24,170 nt of DNA from a virus, in IMG/VR virus record IMGVR_UViG_3300035698_003618, positions 1 through 24,170 of that record. One strand, 5' to 3'. The number at the start of each line of letters is the position of its first letter. Position 1 is the first letter of the stretch. The translations under genes and the position numbers were made by a program. The notes below the pieces were generated by a model, which saw only the letters and a program-made list of their open reading frames with translations, ran no database searches and was not told the DNA's origin. Of the stretch, positions 15,438 to 21,864 are shown in pieces.

Positions 15438-18204
15438 TTGGCATCGTGTCTGCTATTACAGTTTAATAGTTTTTTTCTTTTTGTCCGGACCCGCGTTCGC
15501 AATTCAAATGTTGCATTTTCCCGGGGTTTCGACCGACGACGTGATTTCGTATGATTGCGACTCGACATTCGATTATCTCTCATATTGGACGGGCGACAAT
15601 GAGCTCGAGGGCGCCGATACCGATACGATTTGTTATGATAGCGGGGTGGCCATCAAACAGGGCACGACAAACAATGCGAACATTGGGCTCGAGTATGGCG
15701 ATCAAGGGTGCAAAGCCGAATACGATGTTTGTCAAAATTTTGAGGGTACGGGTTATGATAATTGGGAAACATGGGTTGAATCCGGCGTTCCGAATGAAGA
15801 TTATACGACAACGGCATTAAGGGGCGATCAATCTTTATATATGAGTGTCAATGGACAGTCTACCTATGAGGCCTTTTCAAATGAACATCCAGACGGCACG
15901 AGCTCGTATTTTGCATTTAGATATATGTTGAAAACCCTTCCGTCGTCCGATGCTGACATACTCATTGTAAAAGACGGCTTGTCATGGGCGGGTATTTTTC
16001 ATCAACGAACGGATGGCGATATCAATTTCGGGCATGCGTCGATTTCCGGATCCGATTATAATATTTCGATCGATGTTTTGTATTATATATGGATCCAATG
16101 GGCGAGCGAAACGTCGACGAATGCAAACGGCATCTCTCGGATGTGGGTCGGCACGACCGGAGATTTCGAGTCGGCGGTGCTTGTTTCCGATCAGCACAAT
16201 GGAACCGATAATTTCCCGGGCATCGATCGGGCCGCTTGGCAAGTTGAAAATGACGTCGTTTACATTGTCGATCAATTTATCGCGTCAAACACGCCGATCG
16301 GGGATTTGCCGGCCGGCGACGGTTCGATCGGTTTTATGTCTAATTCGACCGACGATCGCATTCAATGGGCGAATTCAACGGATGATTTGATCGATTGGAA
16401 TCAAGGCACGATATGGATCAAAACTCGAGCAGAGGTTTCTATCACGACCGATTCGACGTTGTGGGAGGGGCATCTTGATATAAACAATACCATGCGCGGC
16501 CATCTCGAAATATCGCCGCTTTTGGCTTATCGTGGCACATACGAGGGAAATGCGACGGCCACAAACGTGACGACGAGCGACGCGATAACGGTCGGAGCAA
16601 CTTCCGGGTGGTGGTATCTTGGTTATTCGTGGGATCAGGACGCGGTCGGGGATGATAATTATATAACGGCCGTTCAATCGCCATCATGGGGCGACGCCGT
16701 CGGCGAGAATGACAGTCTAACGGCATGGACGGGCACGCCGCTCGAGTTGACACTCGGCACGGATTTTAGGGGCACGCAGGGCGACGAATTCAAGTCCGAT
16801 GAATTTATCGTCATAAACGATTTTCGGGCGCCGCATCCGGAATGGATCCCGCTCGAGGATCCGGCTTGTGTCGGGGCGTGGTTGATGAATGATCCTGTCG
16901 GCATGGGCGCCGCGGATGCGAGCGGCAATGGCGTCACGCTCAGCCATTTCGGAGGGGCCGACACGATGCCGACATCGTCGGACGTTCCGAGCGGATATTC
17001 CGGGTTCTCTCGTGATTTCGAGGATGCCGACGCCGAGGGGCTTTACGAGCTCGACGGCGGCGCGACGGATCTCTCGGGCGTCGATCAACAAATATCATTC
17101 GCCGCGTGGATAAAAATCGAGGATGATCAAGGCGCGGATACATACATAATTTCTAAAAATTCGGCCGGCCAAAGGCAATATCGTTTGTTTTATGATGATT
17201 CAAGCGATCATATTGTCGGGCTTGTCTCGAGCGATGGCGCGGCCGCGGTTTCGGTATATGGAACGACGTCCATCGATGATGGAAATTGGCACCATGTCGC
17301 ACTTACTTACAACGATGTCGAAATCAATTTATATGTTGACGGCGAGCTCGACGATTTGACGCCGGCGGCGCATACGGCGGGGCTCTTTGACGGCACGGCA
17401 TGGTTTATCGTCGGGAATTCTAGCAACGGCGGCGGGAACGGGTTTGATGGTCTTATCGACGAGGTAATTCTGTTTAGTCGCGGATTGTCTGCGGCCGAGG
17501 TTAAGTTTATTTATCAAAAAGGCATTACCGGCGACAAGGGCGCTCGAGATGCTTTTTGTTATGACACGCTTTTTTGTTATGAGGACAGCGATTTTTCATG
17601 GGATACGACGCCCGGGGCCGAGGATTGCGACGGGTACGACGCCGACGGTGATTGGTGTGATCAAGAGCCGACGATTTTCAAGGTCGGATCCTATGCGATT
17701 GGCGTTCGTGGTGCGAATACGGTTTATGTCGGCGAAACTGTTTCCGACGATCATCCGGGCTTGAATGAATTTTATCTCGAATATTGGGTTTATGGTGATC
17801 ATTCGTTAAATGAGGGCATGCACGGCGATAATGACGATAATTCGGAATATGTTTTTGATGTGTGGACGTATTCGGATCTCGAGCCCGAAATCTATTACGA
17901 CAACGGCGCCGCCTTTTATGCGTCGAACGAAACCCACACAACAAACGAATGGTATCGCCATTGCATATATATAAAAGTGGCATCCGGGCCCGGGGCGGTA
18001 AACGGGATAATTCGAATGTGGATCGACTCGGATCAAGACGGCATTTTCGAGGGGGATGAAATCTTTATAAATCAAACGGCGGTCGACACCGGATCCGATC
18101 ATATTTTGCAATCTCTCAAGGTTCAAGGGCCGGCCGCGACCGAGACTCAATATTATGACAATATACGATTACGATATGGCTCGCCGCCACATCCGACGAG
18201 CTAA
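15415..18204 (+). CDS. Secreted multi-domain LamG/jelly-roll fibre-like protein
   Basis: The 929-residue protein has a classical signal peptide: MRRKIFMRWHRVC, a hydrophobic core (YYSLIVFFFLSG) and cleavage at AFA-IQ. Starting at the second ATG (15433) would keep a working signal. Four concanavalin-like beta-sandwich parts follow, at about 105-292, 306-468, 484-702 and 726-925. The third is clearly LamG-like, with 'VGAWLMND', 'SFAAWIK', the 'GNWHHVALTYNDVEINLYVDG' core and 'GLIDEVILFSRGLSAAEV'. The fourth contains a loop DSDQDGIFEGDE (871-882) that matches the EF-hand pattern D1-D3-D5-G6-E12. It follows the fibre gene and precedes the lysis genes, the usual place for a receptor-binding protein. 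Export, if real, suggests a role outside the cell as well. No catalytic site was recognised. Confidence 0.7.
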   Translation: MRRKIFMRWHRVCYYSLIVFFFLSGPAFAIQMLHFPGVSTDDVISYDCDSTFDYLSYWTGDNELEGADTDTICYDSGVAIKQGTTNNANIGLEYGDQGCKAEYDVCQNFEGTGYDNWETWVESGVPNEDYTTTALRGDQSLYMSVNGQSTYEAFSNEHPDGTSSYFAFRYMLKTLPSSDADILIVKDGLSWAGIFHQRTDGDINFGHASISGSDYNISIDVLYYIWIQWASETSTNANGISRMWVGTTGDFESAVLVSDQHNGTDNFPGIDRAAWQVENDVVYIVDQFIASNTPIGDLPAGDGSIGFMSNSTDDRIQWANSTDDLIDWNQGTIWIKTRAEVSITTDSTLWEGHLDINNTMRGHLEISPLLAYRGTYEGNATATNVTTSDAITVGATSGWWYLGYSWDQDAVGDDNYITAVQSPSWGDAVGENDSLTAWTGTPLELTLGTDFRGTQGDEFKSDEFIVINDFRAPHPEWIPLEDPACVGAWLMNDPVGMGAADASGNGVTLSHFGGADTMPTSSDVPSGYSGFSRDFEDADAEGLYELDGGATDLSGVDQQISFAAWIKIEDDQGADTYIISKNSAGQRQYRLFYDDSSDHIVGLVSSDGAAAVSVYGTTSIDDGNWHHVALTYNDVEINLYVDGELDDLTPAAHTAGLFDGTAWFIVGNSSNGGGNGFDGLIDEVILFSRGLSAAEVKFIYQKGITGDKGARDAFCYDTLFCYEDSDFSWDTTPGAEDCDGYDADGDWCDQEPTIFKVGSYAIGVRGANTVYVGETVSDDHPGLNEFYLEYWVYGDHSLNEGMHGDNDDNSEYVFDVWTYSDLEPEIYYDNGAAFYASNETHTTNEWYRHCIYIKVASGPGAVNGIIRMWIDSDQDGIFEGDEIFINQTAVDTGSDHILQSLKVQGPAATETQYYDNIRLRYGSPPHPTS

Positions 18205-18222
18205 AAGAGATTCAACATTAAC

Positions 18223-18247
18223 TGACGCGGCTTTGATGGCCACGTCA
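18223..18247. repeat. Hairpin between fibre and lysis genes
   Basis: TGACGCGGC (18223-18231) pairs with GCCACGTCA (18239-18247) with one C-A mismatch and a 7-base loop. It is followed by seven A bases, so on the + strand it lacks the T-run of a terminator. On the complementary strand the same element would look like one, which could block antisense transcription into the fibre gene. Confidence 0.4.
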
Positions 18248-18263
18248 AAAAAAGGGCATGTCA

Positions 18264-18584
18264 ATGCAACACTCTGCTACCGGAATACTGATTCACATGG
18301 AGCTCGTTTATACAATATTTGCCTGCTTGGGCATACTTGGAACGGTGGGCGTAATGCTATTAAAAAACATTTTCGTAACTAAAAAAGGATGCGTCGCCAT
18401 GCAAGCCGACTGTCAAAACGATGTTTGCGTCGACATTAAGGCATTGACAAAAAAAGTCGGCGACGGCGAATTGATTCGAAATAGTGCGGTCAAGGAAAAC
18501 GGCAAATTTAATTTATGGGTGGCAGTAACTTTGACGCGGATCGCGACCGAGCTCAAGGTCGAGATAGAGGATGTTCCAAAGTGA
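18264..18584 (+). CDS. Small one-TM protein of the lysis region
   Basis: I prefer the ATG at 18264 because AAAAAAAGGG ends 7 bases before it; the ATG at 18258 would be only one base away. The 106-residue product has one hydrophobic segment (about 13-34, ELVYTIFACLGILGTVGVMLLK). A soluble tail follows with four Cys in the 'KKGCVAMQADCQNDVCVDIK' region and a helical C-terminus ending VEIEDVPK. It sits just before the endolysin, whose GTG start overlaps its TGA. This fits a holin- or spanin-like lysis partner, but no family signature was recognised; many phages have an uncharacterised one-TM protein here. Confidence 0.5.
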   Translation: MQHSATGILIHMELVYTIFACLGILGTVGVMLLKNIFVTKKGCVAMQADCQNDVCVDIKALTKKVGDGELIRNSAVKENGKFNLWVAVTLTRIATELKVEIEDVPK

Positions 18585-19063
18585 AAGCAAATAAAATAGT
18601 TATTCATCATAGCTTAACAAAAGACTCGCGCACGGTTTCATGGGGCGCGATCCGCAATTATCATATGTCGCATAAATTCCGGGGTAACATAAAAACCGAG
18701 CGTCAAGCGAACGAGCTCCGGATCCAGGGTTATCACGTCGAAAAGCCGTGGTCGGATGTCGGATATCATTTCGGCATCGAGCTCGCCGGCAATTATTATG
18801 AAACCTTCATCGGGCGGATGTTGGACGTCCAGGGCGCACACGCGAGAGGGCAAAACGGGGATTCGATCGGTGTGTGCTTTGTTGGTAATTTTGATACATG
18901 GGCGCCGCCGCTCAAACAATGGCAAAAAGGCCTCGAGTTGATCCGTTTTCTTTTAGGGCATCTCGGCTTGAATTTGTCAGACGTTTATCCACATCGAGCG
19001 TTTGCAAATAAGTCGTGCCCGGGGAAAAAGTTCGATTTTGCGCGTTTTATTGCCGAAATATAA
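18581..19063 (+). CDS. Endolysin, Zn-dependent N-acetylmuramoyl-L-alanine amidase (Amidase_2)
   Basis: The 160-residue protein begins at GTG (18581), overlapping the previous stop. The fold is that of T7-lysozyme-like Amidase_2 enzymes, which cut the bond between muramic acid and L-Ala in peptidoglycan. Visible parts are the N-terminal strand KIVIHHSLT (zinc His 9 or 10), VGYHFGIELAG (Tyr62, counterpart of T7 Tyr46), 'VQGAHARGQNGDSIGVCFVGNFD' with His87, and PHRAFANKSCPGKKF. The last holds the second zinc His (138), the Lys (144) equivalent to T7 Lys128, and the zinc Cys (146). All key residues are present. No cell-wall-binding domain is attached; the size is normal for a Gram-negative phage endolysin. 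No signal peptide, so it needs a holin. Confidence 0.9.
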   Translation: MKANKIVIHHSLTKDSRTVSWGAIRNYHMSHKFRGNIKTERQANELRIQGYHVEKPWSDVGYHFGIELAGNYYETFIGRMLDVQGAHARGQNGDSIGVCFVGNFDTWAPPLKQWQKGLELIRFLLGHLGLNLSDVYPHRAFANKSCPGKKFDFARFIAEI

Positions 19064-19075
19064 AAAGGGGGCACT

Positions 19076-19342
19076 ATGCAAAACCTGATTATTAAAAACA
19101 TCGTCGTTCCGTTTCTCATGAATTTTATCAATGAAATGTTGACCGGCGAAAATGTCAAAGTCGTTCTCGACAAGCTGTTTGATTTTGTCGAGGAAATGGT
19201 CATAAACTCGAAAACGTCATATGATGATATGACCGTTTTGCCGATCATCGCCCGGATTCGGGTTATGATGGATGTTCCGGATTTGCCGGATGGCGACGAG
19301 GTAATTCCGGCGGATCGAATGAGGGATCCGGCCGGCGGATAG
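19076..19342 (+). CDS. Small phage protein after the endolysin (hypothetical)
   Basis: An 88-residue product, starting after AAAAAGGGGG. The N-terminus is amphipathic and hydrophobic (LIIKNIVVPFLMNFINEML), then a helical 'VLDKLFDFVEEMVINSK', a short 'YDDMTVLPIIARIRVMMDVPDLPD' motif and an acidic/Pro-rich end. Small proteins with this 'DDxxVLPxxxxxRxxxxIPD' ending next to phage lysozymes are familiar to me but uncharacterised. It is the last gene before the late terminator. A membrane-associated lysis accessory role is possible but not shown by the sequence. Confidence 0.6.
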   Translation: MQNLIIKNIVVPFLMNFINEMLTGENVKVVLDKLFDFVEEMVINSKTSYDDMTVLPIIARIRVMMDVPDLPDGDEVIPADRMRDPAGG

Positions 19343-19446
19343 TTAAAATCAAGTGTGCTTTGGCCGGCGGGATCGGTCGCGTCAATCCCGCCGCAAACGT
19401 GCCCGCGTGACTGTAACGCCGGCCGAGGCCTTTATTTTCAGCCAAT

Positions 19447-19483
19447 AAAAAAAACGTGCTCGGGATCCCGGGCGCGTTTTTTT
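19447..19483 (+). terminator. Bidirectional rho-independent terminator of the late operon
   Basis: An A-run (19447-19454) is followed by CGTGCTCGGGATCCCGGGCGCG and then a run of seven T. A-run and T-run extend a GC-rich stem (CGCGC/CGGGATCCCG core). This is a strong intrinsic terminator in both directions. Just upstream, 19366-19373 (GGCGGGAT) and 19385-19392 (ATCCCGCC) form an additional 8-bp hairpin, and 19362-19369 can instead pair with 19417-19424. The 229-base interval 19343-19571 therefore holds hairpins, this terminator, an operator candidate and a promoter; I see no gene in it. Confidence 0.85.
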
Positions 19484-19502
19484 GTTATCTATGTGTTAAC
19501 AA
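19482..19502. promoter_or_regulatory. Candidate operator TTGTTA-N9-TAACAA
   Basis: A 6-bp inverted repeat with a 9-base centre ends 4 bases before the -35 box of the promoter at 19507-19535. TTAACAAT also occurs at 19496-19503 and again at 19547-19554, on both sides of the promoter, and TTAAC occurs inside the spacer at 19518-19522. Repeated half-sites around a promoter that drives an HTH gene suggest autoregulation. This is pattern-based inference. Confidence 0.45.
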
Positions 19503-19506
19503 TGTA

Positions 19507-19535
19507 TTGACAACCCATTAACGCGCTGATAATAT
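19507..19535 (+). promoter_or_regulatory. Sigma70-type promoter
   Basis: TTGACA (19507-19512, perfect -35), a 17-base spacer, then TAATAT (19530-19535, near-perfect -10). Transcription should begin close to 19542 and read the HTH gene and the following rightward genes. It is the best promoter in the window and lies directly after the late terminator, separating late from early/regulatory transcription. Confidence 0.85.
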
Positions 19536-19571
19536 ATAGGCATCTTTTAACAATAACACGGGGGGTCGGTC

Positions 19572-19784
19572 ATGGTAAAAGCGGCATTGAAAACACAAGA
19601 AGAAGTCGCGGAAAAACTCGGCATCACGGCGGGTTTTTTATCTTTTCTTCTGTCGGGCGATCGTAATTGTCAATATCCGGAGGCCTTGCGCATTTCTTTA
19701 ATTTTAGATTGCAATCCGGTCATGTGGTTGAAAGGCGGCGGCACACCGGCGGAACGGCGAGCGGCGACCGATAAAATTAGATAG
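19572..19784 (+). CDS. Small HTH transcriptional regulator (Cro/CI-type)
   Basis: The 70-residue protein has a helix-turn-helix at about residues 8-29: KTQEEVAEKLGITAGFLSFL with an SGDRN end, the typical 'S..LL.G.R' recognition-helix region. The second half (PEALRISLILDCNPVMWLKGG) is the helical remainder of an HTH_3-like domain, with the 'W...G' ending seen in Cro-like proteins. There is no C-terminal cleavage/dimer domain, so it resembles Cro rather than a CI repressor. Its own promoter with candidate operators lies directly upstream. The ATG follows GGGGGG. Probably an early regulator of this block. Confidence 0.75.
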   Translation: MVKAALKTQEEVAEKLGITAGFLSFLLSGDRNCQYPEALRISLILDCNPVMWLKGGGTPAERRAATDKIR

Positions 19785-19794
19785 GGGGCGAATT

Positions 19795-20058
19795 ATGCGG
19801 ACATTAATGGGAATCGAAATTGCAAGGGCCGACGAAATGGTCGCGCTCGGATTTGAATATTATGGAACGGGCGGCGGGTGCACCGCATGGCGCTTTATCT
19901 TTGACGACGGGCGCGAGTTCCTTGTCACGGATGGCGATAGTTCGGTGCCGTCAGATCCTAATAAAATGGTTTTGGCGGGTTTGGATTATCACGAAAACGA
20001 CCTATTCGAATACTTTCAATTTAATACCATCGATGAATTTATCGCGATTTGGGGTTAA
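19795..20058 (+). CDS. Small hypothetical phage protein
   Basis: The 87-residue product is acidic and contains 'YYGTGGGCTAWRFIF' followed by DDGREFLVTDGDSSVPSD and a C-terminal 'FNTIDEFIAIWG'. The GTGGGCTA plus D(D/E)GRE.L.TDGD arrangement is a recurring feature of small uncharacterised proteins in phages and plasmids; no function is known to me. No signal peptide or membrane segment. It lies 10 bases after the regulator gene with an AGGGGG ribosome binding site and is probably co-transcribed from the promoter at 19507. Confidence 0.65.
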   Translation: MRTLMGIEIARADEMVALGFEYYGTGGGCTAWRFIFDDGREFLVTDGDSSVPSDPNKMVLAGLDYHENDLFEYFQFNTIDEFIAIWG

Positions 20059-20079
20059 ATCCACTTAGCGGCGCTGAGA

Positions 20080-20142
20080 GGCTTTTCCCGGGCATTTCAC
20101 GACATAGGGAAAGAAAGCGTGTCCAGGGGATGCCGAAAAGCC
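20080..20142 (+). promoter_or_regulatory. Possible structured leader RNA upstream of the nuclease gene
   Basis: In the 154-base gap 20059-20212, GGCTTTTC (20080-20087) pairs with GAAAAGCC (20135-20142), and GGCAT (20091-20095) pairs with ATGCC (20130-20134). Only a 3-base bulge separates the two helices (13 bp in total). Inside, CACG (20098-20101) can pair with CGTG (20118-20121). The helix hides an ATG at 20130 preceded by AGGGG, which opens a 30-codon reading frame ending at 20222, ten bases into the nuclease gene. This could be a leader/attenuation device. Neither the peptide nor a riboswitch class was recognised. Confidence 0.35.
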
Positions 20143-20212
20143 GAATAAACAGCCTATCGCTTATCGTGTGGCCGGATTTGGGCCATGTCATAAGTCAAAA
20201 CAAGGGGGTTTC

Positions 20213-21049
20213 GTGGATATAATTCCCGGAATTTATAATTTAACAGACGAACAATATCACCATACCGATCCATGGTCGGATGCAATTTCATCGACTTTTC
20301 TTAAAAACCTTATCGGAAAAAGTCCACAACACGCCATTTTCGAGCGTTCAAATCCTACCGACAAAGCCGAATTAAGATTCGGAAAACTCTTTCACACCAT
20401 TTTACTCGAGCCGGATAAATTCGCCGACAAGGTCGTCTTTTGGAATGGGCGCCGCACGGGTAAAAAATATAATGAGCTCGCGGCGGTTGTCGGCGATCGT
20501 GCTATCGTCAACGAACGAGAACATGATCAATTAAGGCGCATGCGCGATGCAGTAATGAAAACGGAAACCGCGAAAGGATTGTTTTCCGCCGGCATGGCCG
20601 AGGAAAGTTTTTTCTTTGTCGATGGGCCGACCGGATTAATGTGTCGATGCCGGCCGGATTGGCAAGCGCCGAAAATCCAGATCATCGCGGATCTTAAAAC
20701 AACGTCAAATCCCGCGAGCAAACAATCATTTTCGCGAACGATCGCGCAATTCCATTATGATTTGCAAGCGGCTTTTTATATGGGCGGTGTGAATAGCACG
20801 CTTACAAAACGACCTAAAATTATCTTTGATACGTGGATTTGGATCGTCGCCGAAGTCAATCCGCCATATGGTGTCGGGATATACGAGGCCGAGCACAACG
20901 TGCTTGAGAATGGGCGGGCCAAAGTGCGATGGGCGCTCGATAAATGTTCCGAATGTTATGCGCTCGACGAATGGGGCGGATATGCCGACGAGGTCGTCAA
21001 GGTTGATATTCCAGGGTGGGCAAACTGGAAAAAGGCGGGGCATGAATAA
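20213..21049 (+). CDS. PD-(D/E)XK nuclease, RecE/DUF3799-like
   Basis: I choose the GTG at 20213 because AAGGGGG lies 5-6 bases before it; the upstream ATG at 20168 lacks a site. The 278-residue product has the layout of phage RecE-type exonucleases (PDDEXK, DUF3799-like): N-terminal 'YHHTDPWSDAISSTFLKNL', RFGKLFHTILLEPDKF (His about 60), CRPDW (Asp about 147), the catalytic ADLKTT (D160-x-K162), and the HYDLQAAFY helix (Gln about 184, Tyr about 188) that completes the active site. Such enzymes chew one strand of double-stranded ends to feed a single-strand annealing protein. Neighbouring recombination and replication genes fit this. The next gene starts inside its end. Confidence 0.8.
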   Translation: MDIIPGIYNLTDEQYHHTDPWSDAISSTFLKNLIGKSPQHAIFERSNPTDKAELRFGKLFHTILLEPDKFADKVVFWNGRRTGKKYNELAAVVGDRAIVNEREHDQLRRMRDAVMKTETAKGLFSAGMAEESFFFVDGPTGLMCRCRPDWQAPKIQIIADLKTTSNPASKQSFSRTIAQFHYDLQAAFYMGGVNSTLTKRPKIIFDTWIWIVAEVNPPYGVGIYEAEHNVLENGRAKVRWALDKCSECYALDEWGGYADEVVKVDIPGWANWKKAGHE

Positions 21050-21167
21050 GCTCGAGAAAGTGGTTTGTTATCTCGGGCTTGTGGTGGCGGTTTTGATAAA
21101 CGTCGCACTTTTCACGATCGGATTTATGGCGATATCAACACATATTTCTAATTTTTTTAATGGATAA
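21042..21167 (+). CDS. 41-residue one-TM peptide
   Basis: A very short gene starting 8 bases before the nuclease stop (ATG at 21042). The product is MNKLEKVVCYLGLVVAVLIN followed by a hydrophobic segment through about residue 32 and a polar end. One membrane helix (about 8-31) with a positive N-terminus is clear. The AAGGCGGGG upstream gives a ribosome binding site. The overlap with the nuclease gene argues for real coupled translation. Function unknown; small membrane peptides of early phage regions can affect host or superinfecting phage, but nothing specific can be read here. Confidence 0.55.
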   Translation: MNKLEKVVCYLGLVVAVLINVALFTIGFMAISTHISNFFNG

Positions 21168-21286
21168 AGGGGCGAGCTCGCGGTCGGGTGCCTTGGTCGG
21201 TGCCTATGTGATATTGGCTTAAAAGTCCGGAGGCCTCGGCCGCGTCTTGCATAATGCAGTACACTTTAAATTGAAAGGGGCGAAAA

Positions 21287-21820
21287 ATGACCAGATTATT
21301 GAAAAGACCGACCGAAAACGTGCTCGTCAAATACGTTTTCACATCTACCGAAAAAGTGAAAATCGCGGCGTCAATGGTCGAGTATATGGGCCGGTTTGAT
21401 GATGTCACGGCGGAAGCAAAAACGATCGCCGCCCAATACAAATCTAAACTTAGCACCATTGCGGCCGATATTCGCGAGCTCCGAAACGCATATCGCGACG
21501 GGTTCGAAATGCGGCACATGGATTGCGACGTTTATTTCGATTTTGATGATGGCATCGTTCGATATTTTAGAATTGACACTCTCGCGCCGGCGGATCCTGT
21601 CAAAGAGCGCGGCATGACTTACGACGAACAACACGATCAAGAATTGCCTTTTAATGGTGATGAAACCGAGGGCGACGAAACCGAGCCCGGGGATGCTCTT
21701 TCAGAGGCGATAGATAAAACCGGTGAAGAAATCCCGGGCCATCTCGGGGATGAGGTTCGGGGCGATGCCGAGGATGATGTCGAGAAATTGGTCGACGAGG
21801 AGGTCAAAAGCGATGCCTAA
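21287..21820 (+). CDS. Phage protein of the recombination block (hypothetical)
   Basis: The 177-residue protein has a helical 'AEAKTIAAQYKSKLSTIAAD' section, then 'YRDGFEMRHMDCDVYFDFDDGIVRYFRIDT'. The ending 'ERGMTYDEQHDQELPF' is followed by a highly acidic tail (about 121-177). A coiled helix followed by 'GYE.R..DCEV....' and 'R.MT.DE...ELPF' is a familiar pattern for an uncharacterised phage family found beside RecE/RecT-like genes. The acidic tail could bind proteins or mimic DNA, which is speculation. AAAGGGG precedes the ATG. The 119 bases before it (21168-21286) hold no gene I can support; they contain the palindromes GCGAGCTCGC and GAGGCCTC. Confidence 0.65.
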   Translation: MTRLLKRPTENVLVKYVFTSTEKVKIAASMVEYMGRFDDVTAEAKTIAAQYKSKLSTIAADIRELRNAYRDGFEMRHMDCDVYFDFDDGIVRYFRIDTLAPADPVKERGMTYDEQHDQELPFNGDETEGDETEPGDALSEAIDKTGEEIPGHLGDEVRGDAEDDVEKLVDEEVKSDA

Positions 21821-21864
21821 GTATAATGTCACATTAACGTACGACAAATAGAAAGGGGCGGATT

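Noticed and set aside
18515-18580. Longer endolysin N-terminus
   Set aside because: The conserved amidase begins at the GTG 18581 (KIVIHHS); the longer form would overlap the previous gene by about 70 bases.
21162-21224. 20-codon frame MDKGASSRSG... after the small TM peptide
   Set aside because: Too short, no recognisable feature, only a weak site; not enough support.
21168-21286. Possible promoter in the gap before 21287
   Set aside because: TTGCAT and TACACT-like boxes are poorly spaced; not convincing.
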